Assembly: GCA_027946555.1 (NCBI GenBank)
Contig: JAPEVC010000243.1
Span: 1-52,252, forward strand
DNA length: 52,252 bases
Direction: 5' to 3'
Origin: Gnomoniopsis sp. IMI 355080
Lineage: Eukaryota; Ascomycota; Sordariomycetes; Diaporthales; Gnomoniaceae
Shown: one piece after another, positions 20,946 to 32,168 of the stretch
Numbering within the stretch: position 1 is the first letter of the stretch
Layout of the letters: each line of letters begins with the position of its first letter
Translations under genes and position numbers: made by a program
The notes under the pieces: model-generated
What the model was told of the DNA's origin: nothing
What the model saw: the letters and a program-made list of their open reading frames with translations, nothing else
Database searches by the model: none

Positions 20946-23804
20946 TCAAGGAGGATTATCCCATCCCAGATCCATAGTCTCCATCGGTCCCATCTGCAAC
21001 ATCGTCCTCAACACCCCCTCACTCATCGGTGTCATGCCCGTACCAGCCCCAAAGCTGTCCCATGAAAAGTCGCCAGTGCCCGGCGCATCTGTTGCATCCG
21101 CCGCATTTTTCGGTGTCTCGGGCGCGCCAAACTGCCGCCCCGGCGTCAAGCCGGTTGGCACCTCTCCTCCAGGCATATCATCGAAAAGGGAGGGCAAGTG
21201 TCGGTGCGCGGACGATGACGCAGGTGAGGTCTCGAACGAGTTCCGGCCCGAAGCTCCGTGTGTACCACTGCTGCTGCTTTGCTGCCTGTCCGAGGCGGAC
21301 GTGCTTGAGTTGGGTGTCGGTCGGTCGGAGGACTGCCCTGTGTCCGACGAGACCGACATGGTGTTCAAGTTGTCATTATTAATCATGTCCTGTAATAGAC
21401 TCGAACCGAAGAATCTGCCCGAATTGCCTTTCTGGCGCATCCGGTCTAATATTGACATCGAATCATCCTTGGGCCAACGCCCTTCCATGCCGGTGAAAGC
21501 CGGGATAGGATTTTGAGGAACGCTGGTCAGGCTCGGATCTATCTCGATGATGTCAGGAGTTTTGCCGGTACTGTCGCTATCTTGTCTCATGAAGCACTGT
21601 CCAGGGCTATCGCTCGAGCCAGGTACGATGCCGTGGCCGTGACCTTCAGTTGGTTGAGCGTCCACACCACGGAAGGCTCGTGGCTAGAAATGGGCCGGTT
21701 AGTCAGGAAGTGCAGTTTTGGAGCGTCGGGCGTGTGTAAGACTCACAAAGACACCATCTGTACTGCGTTGGAACACATTCCTAAGCTTAGGAATCCGCGT
21801 GCCAAGGGCCTCAAGATCAACATCTAGCTGGACTAGGAACGACTCCGTCAGGGGGTTTCGCTTTTTTAGTGCATTCATAGCCGCGAGAAGGAATCGTAGC
21901 GAGTCAGCAACTTGGCTCTCGTCAGGTCGACTCTTTAGATACTGCACAAAGACCCGCGCGGCGACATATAGGCAAAAGGATGTGAAGGGATTGATCTGCA
22001 CAGCTATCAGTCATTGTTTGAGGTACAAAAGAGAGGCTTCCAAAACTCACAGTAGAAAGGTCAATGTGCGATATCAGCCTCATGGTGCTCGCTATCTCAT
22101 TGGCCGCCGTGATGCAGCGCACCTTGCTCTCTGCACTGACTGACGAGGGCAGTCTGTTCTTATCCGCCTTGAAGATCGCAGCTTGGTGGAGGCAGATGGT
22201 TGACGTGTGTATGCACATGTTTGTGAATATGACATTCGGGTTTGATAGACCGGCAGTTAGTTTCAAATGCGCTGGCAGACATAAAGAGGTGTTTAAAAGG
22301 ATGTTGTCGAGGTTCCGATGTCGTTTCCAAAACTCGCCATTGAGGTCGTGGTCGCGATCGTCAACGTCCGGACGGTGTAAATGGAGCAGATTGCGCCCGA
22401 ACAAACACGCCATCAACACGACACCACCCGAATTCGAGATGTTCGTGGCACCCTCTGGTGTCATACTCTCAGAAAGGGTCTGTGACTGCTCGGGCCTGCT
22501 CATATCGAATGCTTCATCCGAAGCAGGCAAATTGGTCATGATGTCTTTCTCGTCAATCGTCATGGGCCATCCCGTTCCAATACTGGCATATCTATCCTCA
22601 GCAAAGGCCATCCAGAAAGTCCGCCTTCTCTCTTCCCTCTCGGTCCAGTCTTTTGGCGGCGGTATGCACATTTTCACATCCAGACCGTTACCGTCGAGAC
22701 GATGCAGGCCCATCATCTGGCACAGCCGTACCGCCGAGCCGGTGCTCATCCAAGCCCTGGGAAAGTACATCATCTTGAACTCGAATTGGGCGAGAAGCAC
22801 ATGGGTCTGCGCATGGGCCACAGATATAAGATGCTCTCCAAAGCCTTTGATGTAGTCGGATTCGACATATTTCCTGGCCCTCTGGTAGAACAAGTCTCTC
22901 AACCCACTGTACTTTTCCGCTACTGAGCATGCGTGGGTCCATATGGCATATCTCAGACACACTGGTGGTCGTTGAGCCGGCGGCAGGTTCATAGCCGCAA
23001 GATAGCGATATTTGTGTATCATGGGTAGGGATGGGTGGATCTTCTCGAAGTAGATTTGGTGAAACTCATCGATGGATTCCTGCGCCGGTAAAGGTTCCTC
23101 CAGGCCAAGTCCTATCATCTCCCAGGTGAAGTTGCTTTGTATAGGGATAGCATTGAAGTCGAAGGTGTCAGGCCCCGTCTGCTGTGGCTGTGGTGAGTTG
23201 TTGTCGGTGGTGAAGTTCCATCGATCCGCGTCCCCATTGGCATTACCTCCAAGGCTGATGGTTGGATCCGAGACACTGAGGTTGGGCATAGGCGGCGTAC
23301 CATGACTACCCTGTATATCAGCAATGGCGGTCGTTGCTTGCGCATCATTGACAACAGCCTTGGGAGCAGCTGGTGGGTCTTGCGTCTTCAACAGCGTCTC
23401 AACTTGCTCTACAGGTTGTGTAAGTCAGCGAGGCTGGGCTCAGTTCGTCGGAGTGTACGACAGGATGCGAATGAGAACGGCCATGAAAAGGGGGGTCACG
23501 CACTCAATCGCTCCTCCAGGGCTTTGACATATCCACGCTTGGGACCGCTCTTCCTCCGGACTTCGTCGTATGCACAATCATGGCCCAACCTGGTACAGGT
23601 GGCACACCGTGGCCTATTGCCATCGCACCTCAACTTCCTCTTCCTACATATCATACACGCCAAGCGCTTCGGCTTGGGTACATCTGCGTTATTTGGGGGA
23701 TATGATGTGCTACTGGCGTGTGCATCATTGCCGTTTACTTGCACAGTCACACTGTCTCCCATCTCTCCGCCGTTCATGGCCGTGTCCGTATCCGGTGAGG
23801 ACAT
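20946..23804 (-). CDS. Zn2Cys6 transcription factor (881 aa)
   Basis: Exons 23804-23504, 23408-22051, 21995-21747 and 21683-20946 join to 881 residues. The zinc cluster has Cys at 50, 53, 60, 67, 70 and 77 (C-x2-C-x6-C-x6-C-x2-C-x6-C), followed by a basic linker (RRKSGPKRGYVKALEERLKQ) that leads into a short coiled coil across the first junction. The fungal transcription-factor middle region spans roughly residues 180-500, with IYFEKIHPSLPMIHKYRYLA, RAWMSTGSAVRLCQMMGLHR and WTEREERRRTFWMAFAEDRY. The last 250 residues are Ser/Thr/Gly/Pro-rich, a plausible activation region ending in METMDLGWDNPP. The conserved middle part indicates a widespread fungal regulator, but I cannot assign a named one or a target pathway. 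The introns (95, 55 and 63 nt) have clear GT-AG ends. Confidence 0.93.
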
Positions 23805-26800
23805 GGTGCCGAACCGGGCCGTCGGGGGGGGGGGTTAAAAGTTTAAATATGCCTGGCTCGGGTTGTCCGACGTCGTGTTGGCGCAGTTGGAACTCGAAGG
23901 TATAGTGGAGCAGCTTTGTCACTATGGGCAAGTCGAGCTTGGCGGGTGGAAGAGGGAGACGATGAGTCAAGCAGTGTCCGAGGTGCCGGTGAGTGCTCGC
24001 GATGTTGAATCGTTGATACAGCACGTAAGAACATGCCGCGTGGCCTCACGGCATTGATGCTGGTCCCGGATAACTATGTGCGTGTATCAGAGAGTCAAGA
24101 GCAACAAGAAGGTCAGGAATTCTTTCAGCCGTTCTTCCTATGTAAGCGAGGGGTCCAAGGGTGCCGTGGATCACCTGTGTGCCGCTCCCCTGGGATTTAG
24201 GCCAGAAACGTTGCGTATGTACTCCGTACCTCCTAAGACCGTACACTTGCAGGGGTGCGGAAGGCAGAAAAGTACAAGTATAGAGTACATCTTTGCGCCC
24301 GCTGTCCCATGCCCAAATGCATGTAGGGAGACTTTCCATGTGCCCAAGCTCCTAGATTATTAATCCACACCGAAATCGATTCTCTAACCTTCTACTCTGA
24401 TGGGAATGTAGACAACAGCATACATCATCCCATAGCCGCATATACCTACCTGCCCGTCTGGTTTGCAGAGATGGGCGAACTCAAATTGTTGACTCTGTGA
24501 AGAGCATATTCGAATCCATCTCATCGACCAGCTGGTCATGTCGTGCTAGATGACGCGCTCATTTTCTTACCTGGAACTATAGGATGCAGTAGTGTAACTC
24601 CTGACCGCCTGGACCAGCCTCGAGCCAATTGAGCCACAGGACGATTGACAAAACACGTTTCTTGACCTCCACGATAAGAGATAAAATGCGAGCACAGCCT
24701 CAGGTCAGAGTACCTACTTGAGGAGCAATAAAACAAAAATCAGCACTATTCCTGGTCGATCGGCCGGTCTTTGGTCCGTCTGACTTCCCAAAACGGCCTG
24801 CGGACTTTCTAACGCGTCGCATAAGCACGGCCGAGAACTGCGCGAGTTCGGGTCCGATAAGATTGTGCGCGATAACTGCTTCCCACAATTGGGCAGCAAG
24901 GTGAGCAATTTGGTGGATCTGGCTTGCAGGGCCCGACTCAGCTCAGTTTCCGGTCCTATGTTCGGAATGTATATATTCAATCCACTGTAGCAGTGTTCCT
25001 CGCTCGCATAATGCAGACTGTGCGTATGTCGAAGCTAGAGCATGTACTGTGTCTAACAAACATGCTGGTTCACGGAGATAACGGGATGAAATAATAGGAC
25101 ACACTCGCCGCGGTCCACAGTGTCCCATGTGGCATACCACCTATACTAGAGGTTCCTGGCCTCTCCTAAAGAGTAGCTCAGAGACGTCGAGCGTCCCCCC
25201 AGTCAAGGTGTCTCTGGCTCTAGCAACGCAAGTCCATAACCTCGGATTTCCTGCTTTGCTGTAGGCACTGTGAAGGCATCCTACGCTGCTTGGCCAGGCA
25301 ATAAACGTCGCCGGTGTGGGAGCGCAATTATGTTCGAGCCGGGGAAGATGGTCAACCAGACCAGACTTTGGATCGCCTCACTGGCGACATGATAATACTG
25401 GCCGCATATGTCCACAAGCTGATCTTCTTGGTAGACTAATATGTCAAGGTTTGCGGTCAGAATGCTGACTTAAGGACCTAACAGACGACTTTCTGGGCCA
25501 ACCCTGTAGCAAGGAACTCGATCCCATTCTAAAAGATGTCCACATCGAAGGGCTAGCACATGATGGGGCTTGACGTCGTCGGTGTCATCAATTGGGTGTA
25601 CCAATTCAAGAGACTTCGATCCCTTCAATGAACCTTCCACTTGGATTGGCGCATTCGAAGGCTATGAATTAGACTCCGCATAAATAGGATGCGGCTATGC
25701 TGGTATGGTAGGAAGAAGAGGGCGCCAGCGAAAGCTTATAAGTGCGCCCACAATCACATAAGTACCTGCATCCAGCCCCGCAAAAGTGCCTACCTACTAG
25801 CGGAGATGATCTTCCCTTGAATGGTAGTACGCAGGCGGCAGGGAGTGGTCTGTACGCGACGTACAGATACAGACTAGTCTTTCTCGCTGAGGCCGATGGC
25901 CGACCATGCCGACTTAGGTACCGAGTGAACGTGGGGGCCTTGCAAGGAGCACAGAAAGTGGAAAAGTGGGGTGGCAATGTCGAGCCGCCGGCGCCAATAG
26001 CCCGAAAACGATGACGATGGAAGGATGCTCGCGTTGTGCCAGGCTTTTGTGTTCTGGCAAGCCCTGTATGCCAGACCACGAGAGTAGGTATATGACGATA
26101 CTCCCTCTCTCGTGTGCCTGATCCATACTGCCGGACTTCCATAGTTTGGGGGAAGTCTTGGAACTGGATGCAGGATACTACCCAGGTACGCAAGAGTGCG
26201 TAATGGACAGACGGCGCATCACTCCACATTTCGAGGAGATGTTCATAACCAGTCGTGCCTTCTGAGATCCAACATGACATTCGATCCATGGCAAGTTGGA
26301 TGGCTGGCCTCTGACGACTGGGTATCGCAGTACAAATGCTCACCGTGTCTCTCGCATCTTACAGAAGGATTCTGGTTCCCTAAAATTGAACCCACCTGCA
26401 CCCTCAGCCTCATCAGCCTCAGCCGTCTCTATAACCCTGGCACTGAATAGACAAATCTCACCAAACCCACTAAAATCATCTGGCATTTCATTAGCAACAC
26501 ATGCGATCTTCATACATTCCGTAACAATATTGACCTTTCCCAGCAAGGGTCTACTTTCAGCAACGATCCGTGCCACAACCTAGTGTTGCACTACACCACT
26601 GGCGACCTCGGTCTCGGGCTCAGCCGTGCCTCTACGCCTTTCGGAATCCGCCCAACAGTCCATCCGAAACTCTGCCATCCTTTGTGTCAACCCTAATTCA
26701 AAAGATAAACGCCTTTGGTCAACATCACCCTGTTTCTTCGCATGTTCATTGCTATCTTCGACGTCCGCGATCCCTCTCAATTGAATACTGTCCGCTCAAT

Positions 26801-26855
26801 TAGCAGGCCCGGCACATTCCGACTTGCATTTTCCTCAGCATAACCAACATTCAAG
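23805..26855. other. 3 kb spacer without a supported gene
   Basis: It starts with the promoter of the Zn2Cys6 gene (minus strand) and ends in the CT-rich leader of the gene at 26856. A minus-strand frame of 224 codons at 25669-26343 is open, but it is rich in Cys, Arg, His and Tyr with no domain or codon bias, so I treat it as chance. A GTACTCCGTAC element lies at 24229-24239. The GA-rich minus-strand frames at 26340-26780 mirror the CT-rich leader. Confidence 0.5.
23824..23834 (+). repeat. G tract (11 G) next to a start codon
   Basis: Eleven G on the plus strand, so eleven C in the leader of the Zn2Cys6 mRNA, ending only about 20 bases before its ATG. Confidence 0.9.
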
Positions 26856-27938
26856 ATGCCCATTCGCAACCCTTTCACCCGGCGACAAGCCGACGATGGC
26901 GCTTTGCGCCCGCCTCTGAGCGTCGAGTCCGGACTCCGGACCCCGCCAGGTTTTGAGCGCATCGACACTGTGGGCTCCAAGGCCTCGTCTGCCATGAGCA
27001 TTTCGAGTCGCCAGAGCCAGGACAAAGGCGAATACAAGATGAGCGGTATGCATGAAAAAGTCACCCCAGTCGCGCGACCATGCCGCATGGGTAGCTTGCT
27101 TTGGTTCTATTTACGAGCGAGGGCAACCATTGCGCGACACTGAAGACAATGCATGCGCTGACAATAAATGCATACAGTGGTCAATGACAGCGGCGTCTAC
27201 CTTCCAGTGAGTTAGCAAATGCTCAGGCCGAAATGAGCCTTCCATAATGCGACGACTGAATGCTAACGCTGGCAGCCATCACCTACTACCGAAGACAAAG
27301 CATCATGGCCCCGTCGCTACCTGTCGCGCACCTCCACCGACACGAGAAGCGACTTGGGTGAGATCGAGCCATTCGGCATCTCTAGGGAATCGTTTGACTC
27401 GTACCGTCGTTCCTTTGTACGTCATAGCCAAGATACCGATCCAAGCCTTGATTTTAGCCCCCAGAGCTGACGTGCTTGGATTGCATCACAGGACATCTGC
27501 GCAAAGTCTCCAGTCGTCAACCAAGACTCCTTCCCAACCCGTCGATCCATGGACTCAGCGCGGTTTCCTCGCATGCCCCGCCAGCGCCTCTTCGAACGCG
27601 AACCACCGTCAGCTGTGGAAGAGGGCGAGGGCGAAGGGTTCGAGGACGTCGGATTGAACGAAGACGAGGAAAAGCCACAGGTTCAATACATGCAAGCGCA
27701 GCAAGCGCAGCCACCGAAGAAGCGAGGGTTCTTTTCCAAGTTCTCAGACCACAGTCAAGACAATGGCGGCCTATCGCCAATAGCCTCGCCTTCCCCGACG
27801 ACTTCGCGATTCTCTATCCTCCCAAGCCGGAAGCGGGGCCAGAGTATTCAAGGCGCCGAATTGAGCCAAGTAGACCGGTCTCAGACGGAAACCCACGACA
27901 ACGCCAAAGAGATGACGGATATACCTTCGCAGGCCTAG
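26856..27938 (+). CDS. Disordered fungal protein of unknown function, 4 exons
   Basis: Exons 26856-27045, 27178-27206, 27276-27416 and 27492-27938 join to 268 residues. The start MPIRNPFTRR, the phrase VVNDSGVYLP carried by the 29-nt second exon, the segment EPFGISRESFDSYRRSF and the late motif PPKKRGFFSKF (residues 194-204) give it the look of a conserved Pezizomycotina protein, but I know no function. It is mostly disordered: Ser/Arg-rich at the start, acidic at about residues 160-181, and Gln-rich before the basic-aromatic motif. There is no signal peptide or membrane segment. All introns have GT-AG ends, and the start follows a CT-rich leader, AACATTCAAG just before ATG. Confidence 0.85.
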
Positions 27939-28926
27939 ACGGCTGTCGTTGATACAACGAGGTGGATTTTCGTCGGTCAGACTGATAACGTCTGATCGGC
28001 CAAGTTTACACCTACAGACACTACCGTTCAAAGAGACCGGTACTGTGAGCAACGGAATCTTCGTCGCTACTTAATTGTTTTGCTTGCATCAGTACTGTTG
28101 CATTGCTTCATAGCCCTTTATTAGACCCGGGCTGCAGGTGCAACGGAAGCAAATACATTCGCTCGTCATGATCATGGTTTCGGCGTTGGTACAGGTATCT
28201 CATTTGAAGGATCAAAGGATTAAAGGATATAAAGTATGGCAAGGGAGGTCTATGAATGCCTCCGAACAACCTATCGAATGATAATGCAATAAGAAATAAT
28301 CCAAGACCACTAAACATCGTACTACCTCCAGCCATTAATTCTTTGAAGCAAGACTCGTCAACATCGTCAACACCTTGATGTGTGACAAGATGTGGGAAGA
28401 ATCAATGCACATTGCATTATATACGTCGTCGTTATTAGGGCGTGCTTCTGTGCGACGGAAAGGCCAGCGAGTACAAGTAACTTAGTCTACTGCCCACTTA
28501 CTTTTACTGGTAGGACCCTGAATCTCGCATCCTCGGGTGATCCCGAAGTGCAAATTCCGGAAGCCGGAGCCGATAACGGGACTCAGATATTACGACATAC
28601 CGGACCGACTCGACAACTTTTACTCGTGATAGAAAGACTTTGTGCCCTTATTTCCAACTCGGGTCTGTCCAGTCATACAGCACATGACGCAGGACTCATC
28701 AGATACTTTCTCCCGTCATACTTCAGCTCGAGTGCGAGATCTTGCGGCTTTGTGCTTGAGAACACGAAAATCTATCTGGGCTCTTCACCCACATCGTCAA
28801 TCGCGCAGTCTTCGCACGTACTGTAATTCGAAGAATTCTTGAGAATTCAGAAGATTTCCCAGTCAAATAGTACTTGGTATTTCCATTTCGGACGACTGGC
28901 AAGCCAGCAAAAGTCGCCGATCAAAT
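27939..28926. other. Spacer upstream of the PLP enzyme
   Basis: About 1 kb between tandem genes. A plus-strand frame of 144 codons at 28392-28826 has no domain, and I read it as leader or promoter. Nothing else is visible. Confidence 0.5.
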
Positions 28927-30255
28927 ATGTCACCTACCTCGGCAACTAATGGCACCACTGCCTCTTCGTCTCACACTTCTGGCCTCCCCGTCGACGAGAT
29001 CGGGCCTTCGGCCTCAACCCTCCCACCTCAACCTGAACTAGCCACAGGCCCCTTCCAAAGGCCCTCACAGATGCTCACCCCTGCAACACTCTGTATCCAC
29101 GCTGATGATCACCTCAACACGCACAGCGCCGTTGCTCCACCCCTTCACACGTCCACCACCTTCCGCTACGCCTCAAACCCAGATGAGCTCGCCCCCTGGA
29201 CCAACGTTGGCTCGCCCAATCACATCTACTCACGCCTCTCGGCACCCAACACCACGCGCCTCGAAGCTGTACTCTCCTCTCTCCTCGGCGGCCCCGCTCT
29301 GACCTACTCATCCGGCCTGTCCGCCTTTCACGCTCTCCTCGTCTTTCTCAACCCGCGCCGCGTCGCCATTGGCGGCGGATATCACGGGTGCCACGGCGTC
29401 GTGGCGTTGGTGAGCAAGCTTACAGGCTTGCAAAAGGTCGAGCTCGAGGACGCCGACGCCCTGGCGACGCTGCAGCCGGGCGATCTCATCCACGTCGAGA
29501 CGCCCCTCAACCCGACGGGCGAGGCGCGAAACTTAGAGTTTTATGCGTCCAAGGCACGCGAACTGGGGTGTTGGTTGAGTGTAGACGCGACGTTTGCGCC
29601 ACCGCCGCTGCTGGAGCCGTTTCGCTGGGGTTGCGATGTGGTGATGCATAGCGGGACCAAGTATTTTGGCGGGCATAGTGACATGCTGTGCGGCGTGCTG
29701 GCGGTGCGGCCGGAGCTGGACGCGGAGAAGGGCTGGATGAGGCAGCTGCTGGAGGAGAGGGTATTTCTCGGCAGCGTGATGGGGAGCTTGGAGGGGTGGC
29801 TTGGAGTGCGGAGTTTGAGGACGCTGGCGGTACGGGTGGAGCGCCAGAGCTCAAACGCCACGAAGCTGGTCGAGTGGCTGGCTGGGGAGATTGGGCGAAA
29901 GGGCAGTGTGGTTGGGAGTGTGGTGGAGAAGGTACAACATGCGAGCTTACAGCCCGAGGCACGTGAGGACAATAGCTGGTTACGAAGGCAGATGCCTAGG
30001 GGATGGGGCCCCGTGTTTAGCGTCGTCACGCGGGAGGAGGATCACGCGAGGAGGTTGCCAAGCAAGCTGCATCTGTTCCATCATGCTACGAGTCTTGGTG
30101 GCGTGGAGAGTCTGATCGAGTGGCGAGCCATCTCGGACTCGAGCATTGCGAAGACGGTATTGAGGGTCAGTATAGGCATTGAAGGATGGGAGGATCTGAG
30201 GGAAGACCTGTTGCAGGGCTTCCAAGCGCTCTTGGATGAGAGAAAGACTACCTAG
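28927..30255 (+). CDS. Trans-sulfuration PLP enzyme (Cys/Met metabolism family)
   Basis: A single exon of 442 residues. It belongs to the Cys/Met metabolism PLP enzymes (cystathionine synthase and lyase, sulfhydrylase group). Visible active-site elements in order are YSR (101-103), SSGLSA (128-133), ETPLNPTGEA (191-200), SVDATFAPP (218-226; Asp220 would hold the pyridine nitrogen) and HSGTKYFGGHSD with Lys245 as the Schiff-base lysine. The first 50 residues are a Ser/Thr/Pro-rich extension absent from bacterial relatives. It resembles the uncharacterised fungal trans-sulfuration enzyme group more than classical cystathionine lyases, so the exact reaction is open. Its stop codon TAG lies inside the palindrome CTACCTAGGTAG. 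Confidence 0.93.
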   Translation: MSPTSATNGTTASSSHTSGLPVDEIGPSASTLPPQPELATGPFQRPSQMLTPATLCIHADDHLNTHSAVAPPLHTSTTFRYASNPDELAPWTNVGSPNHIYSRLSAPNTTRLEAVLSSLLGGPALTYSSGLSAFHALLVFLNPRRVAIGGGYHGCHGVVALVSKLTGLQKVELEDADALATLQPGDLIHVETPLNPTGEARNLEFYASKARELGCWLSVDATFAPPPLLEPFRWGCDVVMHSGTKYFGGHSDMLCGVLAVRPELDAEKGWMRQLLEERVFLGSVMGSLEGWLGVRSLRTLAVRVERQSSNATKLVEWLAGEIGRKGSVVGSVVEKVQHASLQPEAREDNSWLRRQMPRGWGPVFSVVTREEDHARRLPSKLHLFHHATSLGGVESLIEWRAISDSSIAKTVLRVSIGIEGWEDLREDLLQGFQALLDERKTT

Positions 30256-30259
30256 GTAG
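30248..30259. repeat. 12-bp palindrome containing a stop codon
   Basis: CTACCTAGGTAG is its own reverse complement, and its central TAG (30253-30255) terminates the PLP-enzyme frame. Confidence 0.9.
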
Positions 30260-31571
30260 GACTTATTATCAAACAATCAAACTTCTTTACGTGTAGACAA
30301 GTCAATACCTGGCGCTCCGGGGACAACAATGATACTGCATTCATGCCGCGCTTGGATAAGTTCCCAGAGGTATCATGGATCTGAGCAGCCAGCTACCTAC
30401 CTACCTACCTAGGTAGGTAGCCAGGAACTCTCGCATATACCGTAGATAAACAAAGTTCAAGATCCATCATGCATTGACACTCACAAGAACAACCCTGCCA
30501 TGGCCCTTGTCTTGAATGTCCAGTCAGCAACACGTTTCCGCAGCTAGGTCTCCCAGTCCCTCTGCATTATAATGGGTCTGCGGCAGATTCCACTCGACGG
30601 GCGTATTGAGTTCTTGCTAGAACCTGATTGGTCTCTTTCGCGTTAATTTTTTACACTTGTTAGGTGTCGTGTTCTTGAACGACTTGGGCATTTGGCCGCA
30701 GCTTTCGTCTTTGAGACTCCAGTAGCCTCCAAGCGCTGCGACGCCAAGCCCTGAGATGCCAGCTCGAAATATGCATTTGGGATTCCTGAAAGTCAAGGGT
30801 TCGCAAATTGTGCCAAAGGGAGAGATACCCGATGGCTACTGAAGAGTGGCTTTTGAAGAATGTGATATAAAGTCCGACAGGACACGGTCCAGCGCTTTGA
30901 CCGGAGTTGACCAGCGGACGCTCCTTTCAAGATGATTGGAACAGACTTGGACAGCATTGAGTAGTTATTTCCAACCAGATCCTTGCACCTACTCTTCCTC
31001 TACGAGTAGCTCTGTTTTAGCTGTGCACTTGAAGGTTTCTGAAGGAGGCAGTTGTCGTTGTTGTTGAGAGATCGTAGGCTGTCTGGCATCTAAAGCCAGT
31101 CTTGCCAGATACCTGTACTGGCACTATTCAGGTCGCTGGAATACGAATGCCCCTTATCCGCGCACGCGCACTTGCTCGCACGCCCAGGCCTCGATGTGGG
31201 TTTTGTTTGAAAGGTCGTCGTTGTGGATTGTCGTTGGAACAGGGTTCTGTAATTACAGGAGCCTTCAGAGCAAATCCTAGCTTAGCAGATCGGTCAACTA
31301 GGCCTATCTCCGTTCTGCAGGGCCGCCAACGTCCGCGGGGCTCGGGAAGCCCCCGGCCCCGGGACAGGATGGCAGGGGTTCTGGAATGTTCTCCAACCCG
31401 AAACCAGCCTTCAGGCCGATGCTGACCATCGTCTTCATCTGCTGTGGTTGTCCGTCAAGTCCCACTTCCAGCACATGCATCTATCTGTTTGCCACAATTC
31501 ACTGAACCCGTTCACATTACTAATACACAGCACTTCTACGCAAAAGGGGGGCTTCATCAATTTCCATCAAC
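30256..31571. other. 1.3 kb spacer
   Basis: No gene seen. It includes a 20-bp perfect palindrome at 30401-30420 and the promoter of the ankyrin gene. The plus-strand frame at 31102-31425 is without features. Confidence 0.5.
30401..30420. repeat. 20-bp perfect palindrome of CTAC/GTAG units
   Basis: CTACCTACCTAGGTAGGTAG is fully self-complementary, and extra CTAC units extend its left side. It can form a 10-bp-arm cruciform about 150 bases after the PLP-enzyme stop. Confidence 0.95.
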
Positions 31572-32168
31572 ATGTCCAACGCACAGCTCACGTCCGCGAC
31601 CGCCTTCTCGCCGTCGCTAGAGGCCATCAAACTGGCCGCGCAGATGTACAATGCTGCCCGCGAAGGAAACAAGCATGTCTTGGAGAAGGCCGTCCTGGAG
31701 GGAATGCCGCCAAATCTGACAAACGAAAAGGGAGACACACTGGTGAGTTTGTTAGCGCTCAGCAAGCAAACGGTCAACTAAAGGTCAGTGTTAGCTCATG
31801 CTGGCCGCATACTATGGTCACGCAGATCTAGTCAAGTTCCTCATAGAGCATGGAGCCGATCCTAACAGGCTGAATGATAAACGGCAAAGCCCTCTTGCTG
31901 GCGCTGTGTTCAAGAAGCTGGATGATGTCGTACAGGTGGGTGATTGAGTCGGGTTGTATCAACACCGCGCGCTTGGTATTGACAATAACATGACTAGGTA
32001 CTTCTTGACGGTGGAGCTGATCCAGACTACGGAACCCCGTCCGCATTGCAATGCGTCACCATGTTCAAGAACGAGAAATGGACCGAAAAGTTCGAGAACG
32101 CGCCTGGTCGGGGGAAGGCTAAGAGCCCGGAGGAGCAAGAGGAGAGAGCCCCTGAGCGAATGAAGTAG
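31572..32168 (+). CDS. Small ankyrin-repeat protein, 3 exons
   Basis: Exons 31572-31742, 31795-31935 and 31998-32168 join to 160 residues. All three introns boundaries fall between codons. The protein is almost entirely ankyrin repeats: AAREGNKHVLEKAVLEGMPP, LMLAAYYGHADLVKFLIEHG, SPLAGAVFKKLDDVVQVLLD and GGADPDYGTPSALQCVTMFK, with a charged Lys/Glu-rich tail (KAKSPEEQEERAPERMK). No other domain is present, so it is likely a soluble protein-protein adaptor. The size and layout match the small single-domain ankyrin proteins found across ascomycetes; partner and role are unknown. The 52- and 62-nt introns have standard ends, the second with a TGACTAG end and a CATGAC branch-like site. Confidence 0.92.

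Noticed and set aside
22064..22855. Open frame of 263 codons on the plus strand
   Set aside because: It is antisense to the conserved middle region of the Zn2Cys6 factor at 20946-23804.
25669..26343. Open frame of 224 codons on the minus strand
   Set aside because: No domain, no splice partners, and a Cys/Arg/Tyr/His-rich composition unlike the genes of the window.
26340..26780. Two Glu/Arg-rich minus-strand frames that look protein-like
   Set aside because: They mirror a CT-rich leader in front of the gene at 26856, and GA-rich complements naturally encode Glu, Arg and Lys.
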